Shown one piece after another: positions 35,689 through 44,395 of a stretch of 64,000 nt of DNA. Origin of the DNA: JAJFUG01 sp964473155 (GTDB lineage: Bacteria > Gemmatimonadota > Glassbacteria > GWA2-58-10); the NCBI GenBank assembly GCA_964473155.1, contig CAYYNT010000007.1, positions 38,022 to 102,021 of the forward strand. The letters run 5' to 3'. The notes beneath the pieces are model-generated. The model saw only the letters and a program-made list of their open reading frames with translations. It was not told the DNA's origin and searched no databases. Numbering within the stretch: position 1 is the stretch's first letter; each line of letters starts with the position of its first letter. The translations under genes and the position numbers were made by a program.

Positions 35689-36489
35689 ATGAATCTTGAT
35701 GCGGAGTTGTTGCCACTCTGTGATTCTGTTGTGGCGGTAAGCGGCAAACCAATGGAGGGCAGTACTCTGAGCCGACTGTATACCAGTGGACTGGTTAAAG
35801 TGTACAAGAATCGCGCCGTCGTGAATTCGGTGGATGTGGAAGTGCACCAGGGCGAGGTGGTGGGGTTGCTTGGGCCGAATGGAGCGGGCAAGACTACGAC
35901 TTTTTATATGATGGTGGGTCTTATCCGTCCGGAAGCCGGGAATATCTTTCTGGGTGATGACAATATAACCGGATTGCCGATGTACAGGCGGGCCAGGCAG
36001 GGGATAGGTTATCTGCCGCAGGAAGCCTCGGTGTTCAGGAAGCTCTCGGTGGAAGAGAACCTGACCGCAATCCTTGAAACTCTTCCTATACCGCGCGCCG
36101 AACGCCGCAACCGCCTGGAAAACCTTCTGGGTGAACTGGGGCTGGAGGGGCTAAGGAAAAGCCGGGCATATTCGCTTTCCGGCGGGGAGCGCCGGCGGCT
36201 GGAAATTACGCGGGCGCTGATCACTGATCCGCGGTTTATCCTTCTGGATGAGCCGTTTGCCGGGGTCGATCCGATAGCGGTGGACGATATCCAGTCCATT
36301 ATCGCCCGGCTCAAGCAGCGGGGGATCGGCGTGCTGATAACGGATCATAATGTCAGGGAGACGCTGCAGATAACGGACCGCGCCTACATAATGTTCGAGG
36401 GGCGCATCCATCTGAGCGGAGATGCTGAAACTCTGATAAACGACCCGACTGCCAAAAAGCTGTATCTTGGAGAGGATTTCAGGATGTAA
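35689..36489 (+). CDS. lptB: LPS export ABC transporter ATPase
   Basis: 266 residues from ATG 35689, or 245 from ATG 35752 (MEGSTLSRLYTSGLVKVYKN), which matches the usual LptB length better. Walker A LLGPNGAGKTTTFYMMVG, Q-loop GYLPQEASVFRKL, signature YSLSGGERRRLEI, Walker B FILLDEPFAGVDP and switch His in ITDHNVRETL. It powers LPS extraction with LptF/LptG, which are not in this window. The order lptA-lptB-rpoN-hpf matches the arrangement in many Proteobacteria. Confidence 0.95.
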   Translation: MNLDAELLPLCDSVVAVSGKPMEGSTLSRLYTSGLVKVYKNRAVVNSVDVEVHQGEVVGLLGPNGAGKTTTFYMMVGLIRPEAGNIFLGDDNITGLPMYRRARQGIGYLPQEASVFRKLSVEENLTAILETLPIPRAERRNRLENLLGELGLEGLRKSRAYSLSGGERRRLEITRALITDPRFILLDEPFAGVDPIAVDDIQSIIARLKQRGIGVLITDHNVRETLQITDRAYIMFEGRIHLSGDAETLINDPTAKKLYLGEDFRM

Positions 36490-36545
36490 TCCGGTGTATG
36501 TTGAACCGGAGAGATGGAAACAGGTTTCAGAAAGCGGACTGAAGA

Positions 36546-38108
36546 ATGGCGCTGCACAACAGAATGGAATTGCAGTATCGCCAGGAGCTGACGATTAATC
36601 CGAGGCTCTATCAGGCTATGGATCTGCTTCAGATGCCCCTGCTGGACCTTCAGATGCATCTGAAACAGGAACTCCTGATCAATCCGTTTCTTGAATTGAG
36701 CGAGGAGGCCGAGGAAAGTCTGGAGCCTGGGGAGGATTTAGAGTACGGCGATGAAGGGGATGCGGTTGCGGAGGACGAGTCGCAGGAATACGAGCCTGAG
36801 GCGGAGGACAGGGCTGAGGATGCCGGAACAACGGAGATGGAGGATTACGAATCTTCGGAGACTGATTTTGGAGATTCATTCACCGCGGATGATCCGTTGG
36901 CCGAGGGAGACCTCACCACCAATTCCCAGGAGGATGTTGACTGGGACAAGGTGCTCGATGAGGGTGATTTCGATTACGATAATTACGCCCAGGAAATAGA
37001 TGACCGGGAATACCATGAAAAAGCTCCCACCGGCGGAAGAACTCTCAGCGAATTTCTGACCGAGCAGTTCGTTCTGCTTAAATTGACCACAGCCGAGAAA
37101 GAGATCGGCGAGGAAATAATCGGGGATATAAACGAGGATGGATACCTGTCCAGTCCTGCGCCTGAGATCGCTTTCCGGATGCGCCGCCGGGAGGCCGATG
37201 TTGAGAAGGTTCTGGTTCTTATCCAGTCTCTCGATCCGCTTGGGGTGGGTGCGCGCGACCTTCGTGAGTGCCTTCTGATCCAGCTCCGGGAAACGGGCCG
37301 CGAAGATACTGTCGCCTACCGTCTGGTGCATGATTTCTTCGAACAGCTCACCCGCCGTCACTGGCAGGATATCTCACGCTCCACCGACATGACGCTCAAG
37401 CAGATTCAGGACGCCGCTGATGAGGTGGCCCATCTCGAACCGCGCCCGGGGCGGTTGTACAGCAGCTCGCGGGATGACAACTATGTCATTCCCGATCTGG
37501 TGGTGGAAAAAGTGGAGGGAGAATATTTCGTTTATGTGAACGACTCGAACCTCCCGCGGCTCAGGATATCCAAGGCTTATCAGGATGTGGCCCGCGACCG
37601 CCGCAAGTTCACCGGCGAGGCGCGTGAGTTCATTTACTCCAAGCTGAATAACGCCAACTGGCTGATCCAGGCGATAGAGCAGCGTAAGCAGACAATGCTC
37701 AAGGTGATGCGCTTTATCGTGGAGAAACAGCACGATTTCTTCGAGCACGGCATCAGTCAGCTTAAGCCGCTGACACTGCGCGAGGTGTCGGAGGCGATCA
37801 GCATGCATGAATCGACCATAAGCCGTGTCACCAATGACAAGTACTGCCAGACTCCGCGCGGAGTGTTTCAGCTCAAGTTCTTTTTCAGCGTCGGCCTCAG
37901 CAGCGACACGGGAGAAGATGTCTCGGCGCGCGGTATCAAGGACAAGATATCCAAGATGATCGAGGGGGAAGATCAGGCCAATCCCCTGACCGACCAGGAG
38001 ATAGTGATCCGTCTGAAAAAGGATGGCTTGCAGATCGCCCGGAGGACGGTGGCGAAGTACCGCGACCAGCTTGGAATCCTCCCGGCGCGTATGCGGAAGC
38101 GTATATGA
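36546..38108 (+). CDS. rpoN: RNA polymerase sigma-54 factor
   Basis: 520 residues. The N-terminal Gln/Leu-rich activator-interaction region (LQYRQELTINPRLYQAMDLL) is followed by an unusually long acidic region II (about residues 52-160, dominated by Asp and Glu), then the core-binding domain (VRDLRECLL-like GARDLRECLLIQL), the HTH (LREVSEAISMHESTISRVTN) and the C-terminal RpoN box ARRTVAKYRDQLGI. It directs transcription from -24/-12 promoters with enhancer-binding ATPases, none of which lies in the window. Typical position between lptB and hpf. Confidence 0.96.
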   Translation: MALHNRMELQYRQELTINPRLYQAMDLLQMPLLDLQMHLKQELLINPFLELSEEAEESLEPGEDLEYGDEGDAVAEDESQEYEPEAEDRAEDAGTTEMEDYESSETDFGDSFTADDPLAEGDLTTNSQEDVDWDKVLDEGDFDYDNYAQEIDDREYHEKAPTGGRTLSEFLTEQFVLLKLTTAEKEIGEEIIGDINEDGYLSSPAPEIAFRMRRREADVEKVLVLIQSLDPLGVGARDLRECLLIQLRETGREDTVAYRLVHDFFEQLTRRHWQDISRSTDMTLKQIQDAADEVAHLEPRPGRLYSSSRDDNYVIPDLVVEKVEGEYFVYVNDSNLPRLRISKAYQDVARDRRKFTGEAREFIYSKLNNANWLIQAIEQRKQTMLKVMRFIVEKQHDFFEHGISQLKPLTLREVSEAISMHESTISRVTNDKYCQTPRGVFQLKFFFSVGLSSDTGEDVSARGIKDKISKMIEGEDQANPLTDQEIVIRLKKDGLQIARRTVAKYRDQLGILPARMRKRI

Positions 38109-38401
38109 CCAGGGATGCCTGTCAGTCAAATTGAGCGGAACGGACTGAAAGCAGGCCGAATATGAAGCGGCGGAGATTCCCGGACGGGAACGGCCGCAGA
38201 AACTGAAACCGGCCAGGCTTTCTGTCCGCAAACGAGACGGCAGGAGAGCGATGTATATCTCAAACAATGAACCACGGGAGGCAACGGACACCTGATTCGT
38301 CGATGCTCAGGCTTATGACAGCGTGATCTCGGTATGGGTTAATGGATGGGAGCCGTAGGCGGTTTGCTGTGCCAATAATCGGCTGATGGAAGGAGGATTA
38401 A
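38109..38401. other. rpoN-hpf intergenic region with short leader ORF
   Basis: 293 nt. A 13-codon frame starts at ATG 38250 after AGGAG and ends at 38291; nothing shows it is translated. No clear -24/-12 or -35/-10 pair was found. The hpf gene itself has a strong GGAGG directly before the ATG at 38402, so at least its translation signal is well defined. Confidence 0.35.
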
Positions 38402-38839
38402 ATGAAGGTCTTGATCACGAGAAAAAATGGTAATCTGAGCGACAGCCTGAAGAGCTACATCGAGACAAGGGTTTCCGAACTGAATCGGCATTTTCCACGG
38501 ATCATCGAGGGGCATGTAATAATTGATTCGGAGGGAAGAGACAGATCAGTTGAAATCACCCTGCGCGTAGTCGGCCGCACGCTGGTTTCAAGGTTGGCCA
38601 GTACGAACCTTCGGGCTGCGATCGACGGGTGCGTGGACAAGCTGGACAAACAGTTGGACAAGGTGAAAGGGAAATACCGGAAGAAGGGCCGCAAGTCCGA
38701 CGATCTCCGGGGTGTTCAGTTTGGCGCCGAGGAGGAAGTGCTTGAATTTGAAATCATGGGAGAGGATCAGCCTCTTCTGGCTATAGAAAGCGAGGAGCTT
38801 ATCCTTGAGTCAGAGGAAAGGACCGGCACCGCTGACTGA
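38402..38839 (+). CDS. hpf: Ribosome hibernation promoting factor
   Basis: 145 residues from an ATG after AGGAGG. The N-terminal HPF/RaiA domain (residues 1-100: SLKSYIETRVSELNRHFP, VEITLRVVGRTLVSRLAS, AIDGCVDKLDKQLDKVKGKY) binds the 30S decoding site when growth stops. The tail of 45 acidic residues is short and does not look like the complete dimerisation domain of long HPF. Position after rpoN is the classical one. A terminator follows. Confidence 0.93.
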   Translation: MKVLITRKNGNLSDSLKSYIETRVSELNRHFPRIIEGHVIIDSEGRDRSVEITLRVVGRTLVSRLASTNLRAAIDGCVDKLDKQLDKVKGKYRKKGRKSDDLRGVQFGAEEEVLEFEIMGEDQPLLAIESEELILESEERTGTAD

Positions 38840-38872
38840 GGATCGAATTCCGATTGATCTGTTATGACCGCG

Positions 38873-38917
38873 AAGCCGTGTCTTCCAGCAGCAGTGGAAG
38901 ATACGGCTTTGTTTAAT
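38873..38917 (+). terminator. Rho-independent terminator after hpf
   Basis: A 15-bp stem: AAGCCGTGTCTTCCA (38873-38887) pairs with TGGAAGATACGGCTT (38895-38909) with one G-T pair, loop of 7, followed by TGTTT. It separates the rpoN-hpf transcript from hprK. Confidence 0.75.
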
Positions 38918-38934
38918 TCGCAACCCCTGCCTGG

Positions 38935-39906
38935 ATGGTCCGGATGTCAAAAACTCTCAAGTTAGAGGATTTTCTGAAGCTTTACATGGAAAAGTTCCAG
39001 CTCAGTGTTTTCACAGGGCCGGATACTCTTCAAGGGGAGTTGAACAACAGCGAGGTCAGCCGTCCGGGTCTGGTTCTGGCAGGTTTTACCAGCCGCTTCG
39101 CTTATCACCGCAGCATGATCCTGGGCGAGACTGAAATCGTATATCTGGATGAATTGCCCGGGGAACGTCTGCGTGAAATTCTCGATCTGATGTTTGGTTT
39201 TCAGGTCCCGATGATAATAGTGTCAAAGGGCCTCCAACCACCGCGATACATGATAGAGGCTGCTGACAGGCGGGGGATTCCGGTCCTGGGGAGCCGTCTC
39301 GGAACGCAGGATTTGATCCGCAAGCTGACCAATGCGCTGGAGACGTTTTTTGCGCCTCAGACCTGGGTGCACGGGACCCTGGCGGATGTTTTCGGGGTGG
39401 GAATTCTTTACATCGGTCCGAGCGGGATAGGCAAGAGCGAATGCGTTCTGGACCTGGTTGAGCGCGGCCACCGTCTGGTCTGCGATGACCTGGTGCACGT
39501 GATACGGGTAGGCGACAACTCGCTGGATGGCATGTTGGGCAACGAAAAGTTCGGACATCACATGGAGATACGCGGCCTCGGGATTATCGATGTTTTCCGT
39601 CTGTTCGGCATACGCGCGGTGCGCGCCCGTAAACGGATCGAGGTGGTAGTGCAGCTTTCCATGTGGGATGAGAAAGAGGACTACGAGCGAACTGGATTGG
39701 ATGAAACGACAACGAGAATTCTGGATGTGGAGGTGCCTCTCATAAAACTGCCTCTCGTTCCAGGCAAGAATATCACTGTAATCAGTGAAGTGATAGCCAT
39801 GAATTACCTTCTGAAGCTCAAGGGGCATAACGTTGCCGAGGAGTTCAACCGCAGATTGCTTGAACAAATGAAACAGGAATATTATATTGACGAGTTATCC
39901 GAATGA
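38935..39906 (+). CDS. hprK: HPr kinase/phosphorylase
   Basis: 323 residues from ATG 38935 (38944 also possible). The N-terminal domain is followed by the kinase domain with P-loop GPSGIGKSE (161-169), CDDLVHV (183-189) and the HprK signature EIRGLGIIDVFRLFG (211-225), then LPLVPGKNITVISEV. It phosphorylates HPr on the regulatory serine and reverses this using phosphate. ptsH and ptsI follow, and HPr has the target serine, so the whole loop is present. Confidence 0.96.
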   Translation: MVRMSKTLKLEDFLKLYMEKFQLSVFTGPDTLQGELNNSEVSRPGLVLAGFTSRFAYHRSMILGETEIVYLDELPGERLREILDLMFGFQVPMIIVSKGLQPPRYMIEAADRRGIPVLGSRLGTQDLIRKLTNALETFFAPQTWVHGTLADVFGVGILYIGPSGIGKSECVLDLVERGHRLVCDDLVHVIRVGDNSLDGMLGNEKFGHHMEIRGLGIIDVFRLFGIRAVRARKRIEVVVQLSMWDEKEDYERTGLDETTTRILDVEVPLIKLPLVPGKNITVISEVIAMNYLLKLKGHNVAEEFNRRLLEQMKQEYYIDELSE

Positions 39907-39987
39907 CCTAAAGACTGATGACGTCCGTTGCTGATGACCGGCCCGGTCAAGTTCTGCGGAAATGAATGCAAATACGATGGTTTGAAA

Positions 39988-40263
39988 ATGACTCTTCTGA
40001 GACGCGAGATAAAAGTGCAGAACAAGCTGGGTCTTCATGCCCGGCCGGCCGCCATGCTGGTGCAACTGGTCAGCCGTTTCAAGTGCGAGATGACTATGAC
40101 AAGAGACGATATGACGGTTAACGCAAAAAGCATTATGGGCGTGATGATGCTTGCTGCGGAATGCGGCTCGACTCTGTTGTTGAGCGGCGAGGGGGATCAG
40201 GCGGAGCAAGCCCTGGATGCGGTGGAGGAACTGTTCGCTCGCAGGTTTGATGAAGGGGAGTGA
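39988..40263 (+). CDS. ptsH: Phosphocarrier protein HPr
   Basis: 91 residues from the ATG at 39988, normal length. GLHARPAAMLVQL contains the His17 accepting phosphate from EI; NAKSIMGVMMLAA contains Ser48, the HprK target (position 46 in classical numbering). It ends 3 nt before ptsI. No EIIA, EIIB or EIIC genes are seen, so the branch may be regulatory rather than for sugar uptake. Confidence 0.95.
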   Translation: MTLLRREIKVQNKLGLHARPAAMLVQLVSRFKCEMTMTRDDMTVNAKSIMGVMMLAAECGSTLLLSGEGDQAEQALDAVEELFARRFDEGE

Positions 40264-40266
40264 AAC

Positions 40267-42081
40267 ATGTCCGCCTTGGGCAGCGGAAGAAAGAAATACG
40301 GAGCTAAAAAGAAAGCTGAGGGTGAAACAGTACTTTCCGGACTGGCGGCTTCTCCGGGTATTGCTATCGGACGGGCATTTGTCATAACCCAGGACCATCC
40401 TCCTGTGCCGGAGCGCACTATCAGCGATGCAGATATCCAGAATGAGATAAACCGTTTTCATGAAGCCCTCGAAGCCACCCGCCGTCAGCTCCTGGACATC
40501 AAAGAGAATCTCAAATCAAAATTGACCGAGCAGACCAGCCGTATCTTCGATGCCCACCTTCTGATGCTGGACGATGTAGTTGCGGTGGAACAGACCGAAA
40601 CTCTTATCCGTCAGAATAAATACTGCGCGGAAAAGGCTTTTGCCAGCGCAATAAATAAAATAACCTCTTCCCTGAAAAGCCCGCTTAAGGGAAACTACCT
40701 GCAGGAACGTCTGGATGATATCAGGGATGTGGAGCGGCGGGTGCTGGCCAACATGCTGGGCAGTGAAGACACCTCCCGTATCAGTCTTGATCGGGAAGCT
40801 GTCATTGTGGCTCACGACCTGACTCCTTCCCAGACCGCGCAGTTCGACCGCCGTTTTATTCTGGGTTGTGTAACGGATGTGGGAGGGACCACAAGCCATA
40901 CGGCCATTCTCAGCCGCTCACTTGAAATACCGGCGGTTGTCGGCCTGGAAAGGGTGACGCCGCTGGTCAGTACAGGAGTAGAGATTATTCTTGACGGTTA
41001 TGCCGGGAGGGTGATAATAAATCCGCAGCCTGGTACGCTGGAACGCTATAAAATGCTGGAGATGAAATTCCGGGTCTTGGAAAGCCGTCTCGACCAGTTG
41101 CGCAACCTCCCGGCCCGGACACTGGATGGCCGTTCGGTGGAACTTTCGGCAAATATCGAGTTCCCCTCTGAAACCCGCTCGGTGAAAAGTCACGGGGCCA
41201 GGGGAGTCGGGCTGTTCAGGACTGAGTTTCTTTACCTGACAAGGGATTATTTGCCTTCCGAGGAGGAGCAGTTCCGCAGCTATTCAGAAGTCGCACGGGC
41301 GCTGAAACCGGACGCGGTGATTATCCGGACCCTGGATGCCGGTGCGGATAAGTTCCATAATCTTCTTCAGACCTCGCCAGATCCAAATCCGTTCCTGGGC
41401 AACCGGGCCATACGCATCTGTCTGAAACGGCGTGATATTTTCCGCACTCAGTTGCGGGCGCTCCTGCGTAGCACTGTGCACGGCAACGTAAAAATTCTGC
41501 TGCCTTTTATTACTACGCTGGAAGAACTGAAAAAATCCCTTGCCTTTATCCGGCGGGTGCGCCGTGAGTTGGAGAGAGAGGGAGTCCCTGTTGCTGAGCG
41601 GGTTGAGATCGGAATAATGATTGAGGTGCCGTCCGCGGCTTTGATGGCGGCCGAGTTCATTCGTTTTGTCGATTTCGTTTCAATCGGCACGAATGATCTT
41701 ATCCAGTACGTGCTGGCCACCGACCGCGGCAACGAAAGAGTGGCGCACCTTTATCAACCGCTGAATCCGGCTGTAATCCGCCTGATAAAGCATGTCGTGG
41801 ATGCCGGTGACGCAGCCGGAAAGCTGGTGGGAGTCTGCGGCGAAATGGCTGGTTACCCGCATACGGCGCTGCTTTTGCTGGGCATGGGCGTCAAGGAGTT
41901 ATCGACAAGTCCGGCGGTCATACCGCAGATTAAAAAAGTGATCCGCTCAGTGACTTTTACCGAAGCCAGGGCATTGGCGGACCGGGCGTTGACTCTCAAC
42001 AGCCCGGCGAAAATCCGTGAGTTGCTGACAAACAGAATCGAGGAAATAGATAAGGGTATTGTCGGGTTTTACGATAAGTAA
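40267..42081 (+). CDS. ptsI: Phosphoenolpyruvate-protein phosphotransferase (enzyme I)
   Basis: 604 residues. It starts the phosphotransfer chain from PEP to HPr. The catalytic His211 is in DVGGTTSHTAILSRSLEIP; PEP-binding TIM barrel motifs are GARGVGLFRTEFLYLTRD, IRTLDAGADKF, FVSIGTNDLIQYVLATDR and GVCGEMAGYP (catalytic Cys). Relative to E. coli EI (575 residues) there are about 20 extra basic residues at the N-terminus (KKYGAKKKAEGE). Confidence 0.96.
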   Translation: MSALGSGRKKYGAKKKAEGETVLSGLAASPGIAIGRAFVITQDHPPVPERTISDADIQNEINRFHEALEATRRQLLDIKENLKSKLTEQTSRIFDAHLLMLDDVVAVEQTETLIRQNKYCAEKAFASAINKITSSLKSPLKGNYLQERLDDIRDVERRVLANMLGSEDTSRISLDREAVIVAHDLTPSQTAQFDRRFILGCVTDVGGTTSHTAILSRSLEIPAVVGLERVTPLVSTGVEIILDGYAGRVIINPQPGTLERYKMLEMKFRVLESRLDQLRNLPARTLDGRSVELSANIEFPSETRSVKSHGARGVGLFRTEFLYLTRDYLPSEEEQFRSYSEVARALKPDAVIIRTLDAGADKFHNLLQTSPDPNPFLGNRAIRICLKRRDIFRTQLRALLRSTVHGNVKILLPFITTLEELKKSLAFIRRVRRELEREGVPVAERVEIGIMIEVPSAALMAAEFIRFVDFVSIGTNDLIQYVLATDRGNERVAHLYQPLNPAVIRLIKHVVDAGDAAGKLVGVCGEMAGYPHTALLLLGMGVKELSTSPAVIPQIKKVIRSVTFTEARALADRALTLNSPAKIRELLTNRIEEIDKGIVGFYDK

Positions 42082-42189
42082 CCCCGCCTTTTTTCCCCCG
42101 CTGTCCGGAGACCGGATCCTTGAGGTCTGCCGGACAAGGATTCCATTAGCGGGCCAGATATTTTGGCCCGTACCAGCCTTGGAAAAGAT

Positions 42190-43050
42190 ATGCTTGATTA
42201 TCATATCCATACCCGGTATTGCGGCCATGCCTGGGGGGAGATGGAACAGTATGTTGAGCATGCCCTAAAAATCGGCCTGGATGAAATGGGCTTCAGTTGC
42301 CACTACCCGTATCCTCCCGGTTTCGAGGAGCCGGCTCCGAACTGTTCCATCCCGGTGGAGCTGTTCGGTGAATACCTGGAGCGGGCCAGAGAACTGCGTG
42401 AGCGTTACCTTGGCAGGATAATAATCCGCCTGGCGGCTGAATTCGATTACCTGGGCCCCGAATGGCCGATCTGTCCGCTGCGTGAGGCGGAACGCCTGGG
42501 ACTGGATTATTGCCTGGCCTCGCTTCATCTGGTCGATGGAGTGGTGGTGGATTACAGCCCCGAGATGCTGCTTAAGGGCCTGGAGCGCCGGGGCTGGAGT
42601 ATGGATGACCTGTACGAGCGTTACTGGACCACTCTTCTGGTGCTGGCCCGGCCCGGCTACTGCACTACAATCGGCCACCTGGACCTGGTCAAAAAGCTGG
42701 CCGGTGAAGCCCCTGGACTTACTCCGAAAAACGATCATCGTGCCCTTGTGCTGAAAGTGCTGGATGCGCTGGCCGCATCCGGAACCGCCATGGAGATAAA
42801 CACCTCCGGCTGGGACAAACCCTGCGCCGAGCAATACCCGTCCGAGGATATCATCGCCGCCGCCGCCGCGCGGGGAGTGCGTATAACCGCGGGCAGCGAT
42901 TCGCACCGACCGGAGGAGGTTGGCCGCAAATTTGACCGTCTTGCCGGTCTGCTGGATCGCAACGGGATCAGCGAGCTTGTGCGCTTCGAGCAACTGAAGG
43001 CATATCCATATCCTGTCAGGGTGGCGCCTGAGCAGGCCTCCGCCGGATAA
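42190..43050 (+). CDS. PHP-domain phosphoesterase, histidinol-phosphatase type
   Basis: 286 residues from ATG 42190; a TTG at 42163 is in frame. Metal ligands of the PHP fold: DYHIHTRYCGHA near the start, MGFSCHYPYP, LAAEFDYLG, CLASLHLVDG, TIGHLDLVKK, and ITAGSDSHRPEEVGRKF near the end. The HisJ/HisK type dephosphorylates histidinol phosphate; the absence of other his genes leaves the substrate open. Two hairpins (42116-42141 and 42150-42170) lie between ptsI and this gene. Confidence 0.82.
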   Translation: MLDYHIHTRYCGHAWGEMEQYVEHALKIGLDEMGFSCHYPYPPGFEEPAPNCSIPVELFGEYLERARELRERYLGRIIIRLAAEFDYLGPEWPICPLREAERLGLDYCLASLHLVDGVVVDYSPEMLLKGLERRGWSMDDLYERYWTTLLVLARPGYCTTIGHLDLVKKLAGEAPGLTPKNDHRALVLKVLDALAASGTAMEINTSGWDKPCAEQYPSEDIIAAAAARGVRITAGSDSHRPEEVGRKFDRLAGLLDRNGISELVRFEQLKAYPYPVRVAPEQASAG

Positions 43051-43087
43051 CGGAACGAGCCGGGAGGAAATCATCAAAAAGATCGGA

Positions 43088-44314
43088 TTGACCGGGTGGA
43101 TATTTATCGCCATTCTCGCGGGAGTGGTGCTCGGGAGGGTTGTCGGCGAGCCGCTGGTCGTGGTGACCGAGCCTTTGGGGAACGCTTTCCTGACGTTGCT
43201 GAAGATGATTATCGTGCCGCTGATCGCGAGCACTGTGTTCAGCGGAGTGGCCGGATTGAGCGGCACAGGAGGTCTCGGACGGCTTGGACTCAAAACCGCG
43301 GCCTGGGTTGTGATCACCTGCCTGCTGGCAATTCTTACCGGGCTTCTGCTGGTCAATCTGATTCAGCCGGGTGTCGGCGCCGAGCTTGGTCTGCACAAGC
43401 TTCCGGAGGGATTTAACGCTGAGAAGGTGAGAGCCATCGATATCCTGCTCAGAATAATCCCTGACAATCTCGTGGGAGCCGCGGCCAGGGGCGATATCCT
43501 GCCGGTGATCTTTTTCGCCATTCTGGCCGGTGTTGCAATGAACAGCCTGGATCCGCAGTATTCCCGTCCGGTTCAGGCCTTTGCCGCCGGAGTGTCCGAG
43601 CTGATGATGAAAGTCACCGGCTTCATCATCCGGCTGGCCCCGTTCGGAGCTTTCGGCCTGGTGGCGACGATTGTGGCACGCACCGGCTTTGCCCCGTTCA
43701 TTCCTCTCGCCCTTTATGCGTCATGCGTTATTCTGGGCATTCTCCTGCATGGACTTGTCACTCTTCCGCTTATCCTCCGGCTGGTGGGTGGGATCAGCCC
43801 GCTCAAAATGGTGAAAGCCGTGGCTCCGGCGCTGCTGACCGCGTTCTCCACCTCATCCAGCGCAGCCACCCTGCCGCTCTCGCTCGAGTGCGCCGAAAAG
43901 CGGGTTGGCATATCGAACCGGGTGTGCAATTTCGTGCTGCCTGTCGGCACGACAGTCAACATGAACGGCACTTCGCTTTATGAATGCGTCGCCGTGCTGT
44001 TCATCGCGCAGTACTACAGCTCGCACGGCATGACCGCGCCTCTGGGCGCGGTTCAGCAGATACTGGTGGTTTTCACCGCGCTGCTTGCCGGGGTTGGATC
44101 AGCCGGCATTCCGATGGCGGGAGTGGTGATGATGAGCATGGTGCTGAGCGCGGTTGGTCTGCCGCTCGAGGGTATCGGCCTGATACTGGCCGTGGACCGG
44201 ATTCTGGACATGGCCCGCACCACGCTGAATGTGTGGGGCGACCTCAGCAGCACGGCGCTTATCGCCGCCAGCGAGGGAGAGACAGGGCTGACTGTGATGA
44301 CAGGTAAGGAGTGA
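43088..44314 (+). CDS. Dicarboxylate/glutamate:cation symporter (DAACS, SLC1 type)
   Basis: 408 residues from a TTG, the first standard start. Family motifs: IIVPLIASTVFSGVAGLSG, the re-entrant loop LLTAFSTSSSAATLPLSLE and TVNMNGTSLYECVAVLFIAQ, and LAVDRILDMARTTLNVWGD (substrate and sodium sites). It imports C4-dicarboxylates or acidic amino acids with Na+ or H+. The frame is open upstream through IKKIG to GGAGG at 43063-43067, which is perfectly spaced for initiation at ATC 43073 but 20 nt from the TTG. The real start may therefore be non-canonical. Confidence 0.92.
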   Translation: MTGWIFIAILAGVVLGRVVGEPLVVVTEPLGNAFLTLLKMIIVPLIASTVFSGVAGLSGTGGLGRLGLKTAAWVVITCLLAILTGLLLVNLIQPGVGAELGLHKLPEGFNAEKVRAIDILLRIIPDNLVGAAARGDILPVIFFAILAGVAMNSLDPQYSRPVQAFAAGVSELMMKVTGFIIRLAPFGAFGLVATIVARTGFAPFIPLALYASCVILGILLHGLVTLPLILRLVGGISPLKMVKAVAPALLTAFSTSSSAATLPLSLECAEKRVGISNRVCNFVLPVGTTVNMNGTSLYECVAVLFIAQYYSSHGMTAPLGAVQQILVVFTALLAGVGSAGIPMAGVVMMSMVLSAVGLPLEGIGLILAVDRILDMARTTLNVWGDLSSTALIAASEGETGLTVMTGKE

Positions 44315-44395
44315 AGGACTGGTTCCGGGCCGGAGCATACCGGAAACAGAGGATGCTGTTCCTGAACTTCAGTATCAATAAAAATAGACTGCAGC

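Noticed and set aside
38250..38291. 13-codon ORF with AGGAG upstream of hpf, as possible attenuation leader
   Set aside because: No runs of a regulatory amino acid and no terminator/antiterminator pair follow; noted only within the intergenic entry.
42116..42170. Two hairpins between ptsI and the PHP gene as possible riboswitch or terminator
   Set aside because: Stems ATCCTTG/CAAGGAT and CGGGCCA/TGGCCCG are real but neither is followed by a T-run, and the pair matches no riboswitch class I know.
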